From contig NZ_CP098740.1 of the NCBI RefSeq assembly GCF_026167665.1, positions 7,006,001-7,070,000 of the forward strand: 64,000 nucleotides of DNA, given 5' to 3'. Source of the stretch: Streptomyces drozdowiczii. Lineage in GTDB: Bacteria > Actinomycetota > Actinomycetes > Streptomycetales > Streptomycetaceae. Position numbers and translations under genes: made by a program. The notes under the pieces are model-generated. The model saw nothing but the letters and a program-made list of their open reading frames with translations. It did not search any database and had not been told where the DNA came from. This document shows, one piece after another, positions 11,211 through 31,848 of the stretch; the stretch's first letter is position 1, and each line of letters opens with the position of its first letter.

Positions 11211-12677
11211 ATGTCCGATCCCGTTATCATCGCGGGTGGCGGGCCCGCAGGGCTGATGCTCGCCCACGAGCTCGGACTGTGGGGCATCGACAGCATCGTG
11301 CTGGAGCGGCTGCCGTCCCGCAGCGGCCGGTCCGTGGGCCAGGCCGTCAACACCACCGTCGTGGAACTGCTGGACCAGCGGGGGCTGTTGGAGGGTCTGC
11401 AGGAGCACACCACTCCGGTCCAGGGGACCCATTTCTCCCTGCTGTGGCTCGACATGACCCCGCTCGAAGGGCGCCACCAGCCGGCCCTGCTGCTCGCTCA
11501 GGAGTACCTGGAGAAGGAGTTGGAGCGGCACGCGCTCAAGCGTGGCGCCGAGGTCCGCTACGGGCACGAGCTGGCGGGCTGTACCCAGGACGAGTTCGGG
11601 GTCGGCGTCACGGTCCGCGCCGACGGCGGGACGTACGAGCTGCGGGGCAGCTACCTGGTGGGCGCCGACGGCGAGAACAGCGTGGTCCGCGAACTGGCCG
11701 GGATCGCCTTCCACGGTACGGGTCCGGCCAGTTGCGGTCTGGTCGCGGACGTGGAGATCGACATCCAGGACCTGCCGGAGATCCACCGGGGCGCCCGGTT
11801 CTGCCCGGTGGGCGGGCTGTACTCGTCGGTGCCCGTGGAGCCGGGGGTCACCCGGGTGATCACCGCGGAGTTCGACAAGGACCTGCCGGGTGCGTCGGTG
11901 GAGCCGACGGCGGGCGAGCTGCGCCGGGCCATCGAGCGGCTCAACGACACGCCGTTCCCGGATGTTCCGGTGCGCTGGATCCGCCGCTACGGCGGCCCGT
12001 CGCGCGTCGCCGAGACGTACCAGGCCGAGAGGGTCTTCCTCGTGGGCGACGCGGCGCACACGTTCTACCCGCTGGCCGGGCTGCGCATGAACCTGGTGCT
12101 CCAGGACGCGGTCAACCTGGGCTGGAAGCTGGCGGCGGACCTGCTCGGCTGGGCCCCGCCCAACCTGCTCGACACCTACACGGCGGAGCGGCGCCCGCAG
12201 GGCCTGCGCGCGGCTGCCGCGACCGACACCCAGCTGGCCCTGATCCACCCGGTGGAGAAGGTGGCGCCGGTGCGGGCGCTGATGGCGGAGCTGCTGAAGT
12301 TCCCGGACGCGAACCGCTACCTGCTGGAGCTGTCCACGGGCCTGGACGTCAGCTATGCCCCGGAGGGCGCGGCCGCCCCCGTGGGGCGCCGGCTGCCGCA
12401 CGTACCGCTCGTGACGGCGGCCGGCGCCGGCAGTGTGGCGTCGGCGCTGCATGCCGGGCGGGGCGTGTTCCTGGACCTGACGGGCTCCGGGAGCGCGGCG
12501 AACCCGGTGGCGGCGTGGGCGGACCGCGTCGACCTGGTGGCGGCCGAGCCGGTGGCGGAGATCGGAGCGTCCGCTGTGCTCGTACGGCCGGACGGGCATG
12601 TGGCGTGGGCCGGTGAGCCGGGCGATGCCACCCTGCGGCCGGTGCTGGAGCAGTGGTTCGGGACGCCGGGGGCCTGA
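11211..12677 (+). CDS. FAD-dependent monooxygenase (PHBH / aromatic-polyketide hydroxylase family)
   Basis: 488 residues. The N-terminal FAD-binding motif is IIAGGGPAGLMLAHEL. The middle motif LVGADGENSVVREL corresponds to the family's DG motif and LVGDAAHTFYPLAG to its GD motif. A C-terminal thioredoxin-like domain ends in RPDGHVAWAG, the family's usual NAD(P)H-oxidase-type tail. A strong GGAGGAACAGG precedes the ATG. The segment after the GD motif reads LRMNLVLQDA instead of the common GxGxNxGxxDA, so flavin contacts may be altered. Likely role: oxygenation of an aromatic or enolic intermediate; the substrate is unknown. Confidence 0.9.
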   Translation: MSDPVIIAGGGPAGLMLAHELGLWGIDSIVLERLPSRSGRSVGQAVNTTVVELLDQRGLLEGLQEHTTPVQGTHFSLLWLDMTPLEGRHQPALLLAQEYLEKELERHALKRGAEVRYGHELAGCTQDEFGVGVTVRADGGTYELRGSYLVGADGENSVVRELAGIAFHGTGPASCGLVADVEIDIQDLPEIHRGARFCPVGGLYSSVPVEPGVTRVITAEFDKDLPGASVEPTAGELRRAIERLNDTPFPDVPVRWIRRYGGPSRVAETYQAERVFLVGDAAHTFYPLAGLRMNLVLQDAVNLGWKLAADLLGWAPPNLLDTYTAERRPQGLRAAAATDTQLALIHPVEKVAPVRALMAELLKFPDANRYLLELSTGLDVSYAPEGAAAPVGRRLPHVPLVTAAGAGSVASALHAGRGVFLDLTGSGSAANPVAAWADRVDLVAAEPVAEIGASAVLVRPDGHVAWAGEPGDATLRPVLEQWFGTPGA

Positions 12678-12702
12678 GGGGCGGTTTCCCCCTCCGGGAG
12701 AC

Positions 12703-12751
12703 GTGCATGGTGAAGGGCCGAGGCGGTCTGCCCCGGCCCTTCACCGTGCAC
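12703..12751. terminator. Bidirectional terminator hairpin
   Basis: An 18-bp stem (12703-12720 with 12734-12751, one G-T wobble) with a 13-base loop lies between the convergent FAD hydroxylase and carrier-protein genes. Confidence 0.8.
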
Positions 12752-12759
12752 CCGTCGCG

Positions 12760-12993
12760 TCAGGAGAATGTGCGTGCCCAGGCGGCCACGGTGGGCTCGC
12801 CCGCGAGTTCCTTGAAGGAGACGGTCAGGCCGGCGCGCCGCCAGACGTTGATGAGCTGCATGATGTGCAGCGATTTGAGGCCGAGGGCGATGAGGTTGGC
12901 GTCGTCCGCGATGTCCCGGGCGTGGAAGCCGACGAGTTCGGCGACGGCCTCGCGGATCTCGTCGGCGGTGGGTGCGGTGGTGGTCTGGCTCAT
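12760..12993 (-). CDS. Free-standing carrier protein (aryl/peptidyl carrier type)
   Basis: 77 residues with the phosphopantetheine attachment motif LGLKSLHIM (Ser41). The continuation LINVWRRAGLTVSFKELA resembles aryl carrier domains of siderophore isochorismatases more than PKS ACPs; that is a family impression, not a search result. The ATG at 12993 follows AAAGGGG. It lies 34 bp downstream of the KASIII-like gene on the same strand, so the two are probably cotranscribed and act together, with the KASIII-like enzyme loading or unloading this carrier. Confidence 0.88.
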   Translation of the reverse strand: MSQTTTAPTADEIREAVAELVGFHARDIADDANLIALGLKSLHIMQLINVWRRAGLTVSFKELAGEPTVAAWARTFS

Positions 12994-13027
12994 GGTGGGC
13001 CCCTTTCTTCTCTGGTCCTGTCCGGGA

Positions 13028-14053
13028 CTACGGGATGTCGACGATCTCCAGAACGGCGCAGCCCACTTCCATGCCGACGGCGGCCGCGAGCAGCAGGACG
13101 TGGTCGCCGGGGCGCAGTTCGCCGGAGGCGAGGAGGTGTTCGAGGCCGACGATCTGGTCGGTGCCGCCGGAGTGGCCGACGCGGCGGTTGAACTCCCAGG
13201 TCCCGCGCGACTCCTCGATGCCGAGCGGTTCGAGGAAGCCGTTCCGGATCTGGTCGAAGGCGACGGCGCTGTGCGCGACGCGCGTGATGTCGTCGAGGGT
13301 GCGGCCGGCGTCCTCGAGGGCGGCCGTGACGGCTTCGACGACGATGTCACCGAGGTGGAAGACGGGCGGGGCCACGCCCTGCATCCACTGGGCGCGGATG
13401 TGGTCGGTGCGGGCCTCCAGGTCGAGGGGGCGGCCCAGGGTGATGCTCGGCGGGAAGAGCGGGTCGCCGCCGCGGTGCAGGACCTCGGCCTCCGGAATGG
13501 AGATCGAGGTGACGGACAGCAGCTTGGCGAAGCCCTCTCGCCGGGAGAGCACGGCGGCGGAGCCCGCGTCGCCGAGTACGTAGTTCGAGCTGACCCGCCA
13601 GCGGTCCAGGCCCGGGGTGGAGAAGTTGTCGCCGGCGGTGATCAGGACGGCGCCGGCGGCCGGGTCGGCGGTCAGCATGGTGGCGGCGAACCGCAGCGAG
13701 GTGATCATGCCGAGGCAGCCCTGGCGGAGTTCCAGGGCGGGCACGGGCCGGTCCACCGTGCGGTGCAGGATGTAGTGGGGGGCCGACCAGATGTCGGGGC
13801 CCTGGTGGAAGACGGGCGTGTGGATGAGCGCCGCGATCTCCTCCGGCTCGTGCCCGGAGCGTTTGAGGGCCTCCTCGGCCGCGGCGATCGCCATGTCGGG
13901 GGCGGGCACGTCCCCGGCGACCGCGACCGAGATCATGCCGCTGGACGCCCGCAGGGTCTCGTCGTACCAGCCCTTTTCGATGGCCTCGTCGACGCTGACC
14001 CGGTCAGGTATCCAGCTGCCGATCCCGGCCAGGTACACGTTGTCCACTTTCAT
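13028..14053 (-). CDS. KASIII-like (FabH-family) acyltransferase / ketosynthase
   Basis: 341 residues with the thiolase fold of FabH. The nucleophile is Cys113 (RQGCLGM), and His261 (RVAHSAVA) aligns with the catalytic histidine. The position of the catalytic Asn of decarboxylating FabH (GN in GNTSAA) is occupied by His294 in RVGHSGGTDQ. Loss of that Asn is typical of KASIII relatives that move an acyl group to an oxygen, nitrogen or carrier instead of condensing (CerJ/ChlB-type enzymes). With the adjacent carrier protein, an acyl-transfer step or unusual starter loading is the likeliest role. Non-decarboxylating activity is inference. Confidence 0.88.
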   Translation of the reverse strand: MKVDNVYLAGIGSWIPDRVSVDEAIEKGWYDETLRASSGMISVAVAGDVPAPDMAIAAAEEALKRSGHEPEEIAALIHTPVFHQGPDIWSAPHYILHRTVDRPVPALELRQGCLGMITSLRFAATMLTADPAAGAVLITAGDNFSTPGLDRWRVSSNYVLGDAGSAAVLSRREGFAKLLSVTSISIPEAEVLHRGGDPLFPPSITLGRPLDLEARTDHIRAQWMQGVAPPVFHLGDIVVEAVTAALEDAGRTLDDITRVAHSAVAFDQIRNGFLEPLGIEESRGTWEFNRRVGHSGGTDQIVGLEHLLASGELRPGDHVLLLAAAVGMEVGCAVLEIVDIP

Positions 14054-14152
14054 CCTGTGCGCCCGCTTTCAGAAGAGCCTCGGAGGGTACGGGGCACCTT
14101 CCCAGGCGGCCCTTGTGCGGCTCTTTCGTGGCGCTTGCAGCATGATGTGGGC

Positions 14153-14785
14153 GTGGGGCTGCGGGAGATGAAGAAACTCAAGGTCAGACAGGCGATCCAG
14201 CGGGAGACGCTGCGCCTGTTCGAGGAACGCGGATACCGGGCGACGACGGTCGAGGAGATCGCCGCCGCGGCGGAGGTGTCCACGACGACCTTCTACCGCT
14301 ACTACTCCTCCAAGGAGGACGTGATCCTGTCCGGGGTCTACGACCGCGGGCCGGAGGCGGCGGCGTCCCCCGACGCGCACCCGCTCCACTTCGCGGACGG
14401 CGGTCTGCCCGAGGGCGGTTCCCTGCTGGCCGGGCTGCGGGTCATGCTGGCCGGTGTTCGCGAGAGCGGGGCCTTCGACGAGGGCCGTGCGGAGCTGCTG
14501 ACCCGGTTGCGCATGATCAACCGGGTGCCGGAGCTGCGGGCCCTCAACGCCCAGCGCACCCAGGAGGGGCTGCGGGAGCTGGCCCGGTTGCTGGCGGCCC
14601 GGGACGGGACGGACCCCGACGCGCCGGAGGGGTACCGGACGCGGGTGCTGGCGGCGGCGATCGGGGGCGCGGTGGCCGAGACCCTGCGCTTCTGGGTGGA
14701 CCAGGACGGGGAGCCGGATCTGGACGACCTCTTCGCCCGGACCCTGGACCTGTTGGCTCCCGCGGTGGAGCAGGCATCGCGCTGA
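14153..14785 (+). CDS. TetR-family transcriptional regulator
   Basis: About 210 residues. The N-terminal helix-turn-helix is clear (TTVEEIAAAAEVSTTTFYRYYSSKEDV), and the C-terminal ligand domain is of the MftR-like/TetR_C class. I prefer the in-frame GTG at 14153, giving VGLREMKKLKVRQAIQ, because family members usually begin GLRERKK; the ATG at 14168 is the alternative. It is divergent from the KASIII/carrier pair (99 bp between starts) and lies just upstream of a P450. It probably represses one of these, perhaps in response to a pathway intermediate. Confidence 0.9.
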   Translation: MGLREMKKLKVRQAIQRETLRLFEERGYRATTVEEIAAAAEVSTTTFYRYYSSKEDVILSGVYDRGPEAAASPDAHPLHFADGGLPEGGSLLAGLRVMLAGVRESGAFDEGRAELLTRLRMINRVPELRALNAQRTQEGLRELARLLAARDGTDPDAPEGYRTRVLAAAIGGAVAETLRFWVDQDGEPDLDDLFARTLDLLAPAVEQASR

Positions 14786-14877
14786 GGCGGCCACCCGGCG
14801 GTTTAAGGCTGCTTTAGAAGCTCCTCCTAGCCTTCGGCGACGACGGGCGTATCGCCACACCACCGAGGAGCACGATC
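14786..14877 (+). promoter_or_regulatory. Promoter region of the second P450 with 11-bp phased AT pentamers
   Basis: TTTAAG (14802-14807) and TTTAG (14813-14817) are offset by 11 bp. This resembles the spacing of the TTTAG/ATTAAG elements at 3082-3097, although the order is reversed. A shared pathway activator is possible but not shown. Confidence 0.35.
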
Positions 14878-16083
14878 GTGACCCAGATCCAGGACCTGCC
14901 GCGTCTTCCCTTCGACCGTGATCCCGACGATGTCAACGGCATCGCGCCGAAGTTCCGCTCGCTGCGCACCGAGTCGCCGGTGGTCCGCGTGACCACCTCG
15001 GCCGGCGACGAGGCCTGGCTCGTCACCCGTTACGGCGAGGTCAAGCAGCTCCTCAACGACTCCCGGCTGGGCCGCTCCCACCACGCGCCGGAGACGGCCT
15101 CCCGGGTGGCCAACGCCGCCGTGCTGACCGGCCCGCTGGGCAAGCCCGAGGACGAGGTGCCCACCCGTACGAAGCTGCGCCGGCTGCTGGCCCCGGCCTT
15201 CTCGGCGCGCCGGGTGCAGAAGCTCCAGGGCGGCGTCCAGCAGCTCATCGACCAGCTGCTGGACAACCTGGAGAAGGGCCCGAACCCCGGGGACTTCCAC
15301 GAGGCGCTGTCCTTCCCGCTGCCCGTGCTGGTCATCTGCCAGCTGCTGGGCGTGCCCGGCGAGGACCGGGAGGAGTTCCGCCGGATGTCGGCGGGTGCCA
15401 CCAGCCTGACGGACGTGGAGAAGGCCAAGGCGTCCTGGGGCGAGCTGCACGGCTACATGCGCAGCCTCATCGAGGTGAAGCGCAGGACCCCGGGCGAGGA
15501 CGTGTTCTCGGACCTCGTCGCCGTACAGGAGAAGGAGGGCCTGGCGGACGACGAGATCGCGCGGATGGCCGCCGGTCTGCTGTTCGCCGGGCACGAGACC
15601 ACGGTGACCCGGCTGGACCTCGGGACGCTGCTGCTGCTCACCCACCCCGAGGAGCGCAAGAAGCTCCAGGCGGACCCGAAGGGCCTCGTGCAGGGCGCGG
15701 TCGAGGAGATCCTGCGGATGGCGGCGCCGTCCACGCAGGACGTGCTGCCCCGCTACACGCACGACGACATCGAGATCGCCGGTACCACCATTCCCAAGGG
15801 CGACCTGGTGATGCTGGCGTTCACGGCCACCAACCGCGACCCGGACATCTTCTCCGACCCGAACGTCTTCGACATCACCCGGGACAGCACGCAGCACCTG
15901 GCCTTCGGTCACGGTCCGCGCTTCTGCCTCGGTTCGGGTCTGGCCCGGCTGGAGCTCCAGGCGCTGTTCTCCACGCTGTTCGTCCGGTTCCCGGACCTGC
16001 GGCTGGCGGTGGACCCGGCGGAGCTGCAGTTCCGTGACGACACCCTGACGGGTGGTCTGGCCTCGCTGCCGGTCACCTGGTAG
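14878..16083 (+). CDS. Cytochrome P450
   Basis: 401 residues. GTG start at 14878 after CGAGGAG. I-helix FAGHETTV and heme loop FGHGPRFCLGSG with Cys350 are intact; the EILR of the ExxR motif is present in VEEILRM. The heme loop (PRFCLGSGLA) differs from that of the neighbouring P450s, so this is not a recent duplicate. It is monocistronic, ending in strong hairpins shared with the convergent MFS gene. It presumably performs a late hydroxylation or epoxidation. Confidence 0.95.
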   Translation: MTQIQDLPRLPFDRDPDDVNGIAPKFRSLRTESPVVRVTTSAGDEAWLVTRYGEVKQLLNDSRLGRSHHAPETASRVANAAVLTGPLGKPEDEVPTRTKLRRLLAPAFSARRVQKLQGGVQQLIDQLLDNLEKGPNPGDFHEALSFPLPVLVICQLLGVPGEDREEFRRMSAGATSLTDVEKAKASWGELHGYMRSLIEVKRRTPGEDVFSDLVAVQEKEGLADDEIARMAAGLLFAGHETTVTRLDLGTLLLLTHPEERKKLQADPKGLVQGAVEEILRMAAPSTQDVLPRYTHDDIEIAGTTIPKGDLVMLAFTATNRDPDIFSDPNVFDITRDSTQHLAFGHGPRFCLGSGLARLELQALFSTLFVRFPDLRLAVDPAELQFRDDTLTGGLASLPVTW

Positions 16084-16088
16084 TCCGC

Positions 16089-16137
16089 ACACGCGAAGAG
16101 GCGGCGCGTCCCGTGGGGGCGCGCCGCCTCTTCGTGT
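16089..16137. terminator. Bidirectional terminator, first hairpin
   Basis: A 14-bp perfect stem (16095-16108 with 16120-16133) is extended by ACACG/CGTGT after a one-base bulge, with an 11-base loop. It begins six bases after the P450 stop. Confidence 0.85.
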
Positions 16138-16161
16138 CCCGGCGTCCTGTGCCAGGACATG

Positions 16162-16199
16162 ATCCGGCCCCGCGGCGGGGGATGACGCGGGGGCCGGAT
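16162..16199. terminator. Second terminator hairpin, serving the MFS gene
   Basis: ATCCGGCCCCGCG (16162-16174) pairs with CGCGGGGGCCGGAT (16186-16199) with one extra G. It lies just beyond the MFS stop on the minus strand. Confidence 0.7.
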
Positions 16200-16226
16200 G
16201 TCGGGGGATCCGCCGGAAGCGGCGGA

Positions 16227-17831
16227 TCAGCGGGAGGGCTCGGGCTGCGGCGGAGTCACCGGCTCGGCCGCGGCGGCCTTCTGGGCCGAGCGGTGGTTCT
16301 TGGCCGCCAGGCAGAGCAGCACGGAGCCGACGATGGCGCCGAGCGGCAGGATCAGCGTGCTGTGCATGGTGGTGACGAACCCGTGGTCGTAGACGGCCTC
16401 GGCCGCGGCGGCGAGTTGCCGGGCGGCGGCCGTCGGCAGGCCCTGGGCGAGTTCCTTGATCGTGCCGGCGTCGGGGCTCGCGCCGGAGGAGAAGGCGTCG
16501 ACGAAGCCTTCGCGGCTCTGGGCGGGCAGCCCGGAGGAGCGGGTGGCGGCCTCCTCGTGGAGGGTGGTGGCGAGCCGGCTCTGCAGGACGGCGCCGACGA
16601 CGGAAGCGCCGAGGACCGAGCCGATCTGACGGATGGTGTTGTTGACGCCGGAGGCGGCGCCCGCCAGGCGCGGCGGTACGTTGCGCATGGCCTCGGTGGC
16701 CATCGGCGCGAGCAGGCAGCCGGTGCCCAGGCCCACCACGGCCATCGGCAGCGTGAAGGTGTACCAGTGGCTGTCCACCGCGGCGACGGCGAGGACCAGC
16801 GAGATGCCGGTGCCGTAGACGACGAGGCCGAACAGCAGCACGTTCTTGCCGCCGATCTTGTCGGACATGCGGCCCGCGAACGGGGCGGTCATCATCGACA
16901 GCAGCGGCGAGGGGGCGAGGGTCAGACCTGCCTGCACGGCGGACATGCCGAGCACGGACTGAAGGTAGATGTTCACCGGCAGCACCAGACCGAGCAGGGC
17001 CATCGAGATGAGCGCGACGATCACGGTCATCACGGTGAAGTTCCGGTCCTTGAAGAGCGCGAACGGTACGAGCGGCTCGTCGTCCTGCTTGCGGCGCTGG
17101 TAGAGCACGAACACGCCGAGCAGGGCCACTCCGCCGACGATCAGGGCCACGATGCCCGCGTTCCAGTCGTAGCGTTCGCCCTCCTGAAGACCGAAGCTCA
17201 GGCAGAACAGCGCGACGGTGGCGATGAGAACGCCCACGATGTCGAACTTGTGGCTGCGGGCCGGGCGGATGTCGGGCACGAGCAGGAAGGTCAGCACGAG
17301 CACGGCGATGCCGACGGGCACGTTGATGAAGAAGATCCAGCGCCAGCCGACGGTGCTGACGATCAGCCCGCCGAGCGTCGGCCCGGAGATGGTGGCGACG
17401 CCGGCGATGGAACCCCAGACGCCCATGGCCGCACCGCGCCGGTCCGCCGGGAACACCGCGATGATCATCACCATGGTCTGAGGCACCATCATGGCCGCGC
17501 CCAGGCCCTGCACCGCACGGGTGGCGATGAGCATGCCGGGGTCGACGGCGAGACCGCAGGCGACGCTGGCCAGGGTGAACAGCACGACGCCCGAGGCGAA
17601 CAGGGTACGGGGGCCGCGGAGGTCACCGAGGCGGCCGAAGGTGATCAGGGTGACAGCGAGGACGAGCGCATAGGCACTGACCACCCACAGGGCCTCGTCA
17701 AGGGAGGAACCGAGTCTCTCCATCATGTCGGGGATCGCGATGTTCACGATCGTCAGGTCCAGCAGTGTCATGAAGAACCCGAGACCGAGCGTCATCAAGA
17801 CCGCCCACGGGTTCCCGCGCAACTTACTCAC
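16227..17831 (-). CDS. MFS drug exporter, DHA2 family (14 TM, EmrB/QacA type)
   Basis: 534 residues, the usual length for 14-helix DHA2 exporters. Long hydrophobic helices run throughout. The motif LDLTIVNIAIPDM in TM1 is characteristic, as are GRLGDLRGPR (motif A) and the family loop WRWIFFINVPVG. The likely start is GTG at 17831 (VSKLRGNPWAV), preceded by GAGGACGAGGAG; an upstream ATG would add an implausible 35-residue extension. It follows the initiating PKS on the same strand, 108 bp downstream. Probable role: proton-driven export of the product, giving self-resistance. Confidence 0.93.
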   Translation of the reverse strand: MSKLRGNPWAVLMTLGLGFFMTLLDLTIVNIAIPDMMERLGSSLDEALWVVSAYALVLAVTLITFGRLGDLRGPRTLFASGVVLFTLASVACGLAVDPGMLIATRAVQGLGAAMMVPQTMVMIIAVFPADRRGAAMGVWGSIAGVATISGPTLGGLIVSTVGWRWIFFINVPVGIAVLVLTFLLVPDIRPARSHKFDIVGVLIATVALFCLSFGLQEGERYDWNAGIVALIVGGVALLGVFVLYQRRKQDDEPLVPFALFKDRNFTVMTVIVALISMALLGLVLPVNIYLQSVLGMSAVQAGLTLAPSPLLSMMTAPFAGRMSDKIGGKNVLLFGLVVYGTGISLVLAVAAVDSHWYTFTLPMAVVGLGTGCLLAPMATEAMRNVPPRLAGAASGVNNTIRQIGSVLGASVVGAVLQSRLATTLHEEAATRSSGLPAQSREGFVDAFSSGASPDAGTIKELAQGLPTAAARQLAAAAEAVYDHGFVTTMHSTLILPLGAIVGSVLLCLAAKNHRSAQKAAAAEPVTPPQPEPSR

Positions 17832-17939
17832 GGATGCTCCTCGTCCTCCACCGAAGTGGCTCGCCTCTAAAATCTGGGACAGTGACCCGAAAATGTCAAT
17901 GCCCCACTTACCAGGGCCCGTTGGAGCCGGGCCCACGTC

Positions 17940-31762
<13,823 letters not shown>

Positions 31763-31848
31763 GATGCCTGTCTCCACTTCGTCACCAGGTCGCACCGCAG
31801 GGGTCCAAGCCGATCGTCACAACGCCGGCTAAAGCCCGTCTTGCGTGC
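31763..31848 (-). promoter_or_regulatory. Upstream region of the initiating PKS
   Basis: The 86-bp gap after the LAL regulator gene contains, on the minus strand, GGCTTTAGCC (a short palindrome with a CTTTAG core) and the PKS ribosome binding site GGAGACAGG. The TTTAG element recalls those at 3082 and 14813. Confidence 0.35.

Noticed and set aside
16113..17870. A 585-codon plus-strand frame opposite the MFS exporter
   Set aside because: No recognisable motif, extreme Gly/His/Asp composition, and complete overlap with a typical 14-helix transporter.
17832..17936. Upstream ATG for the MFS exporter
   Set aside because: The added 35 residues are not transporter-like, while GTG 17831 has a good ribosome binding site.
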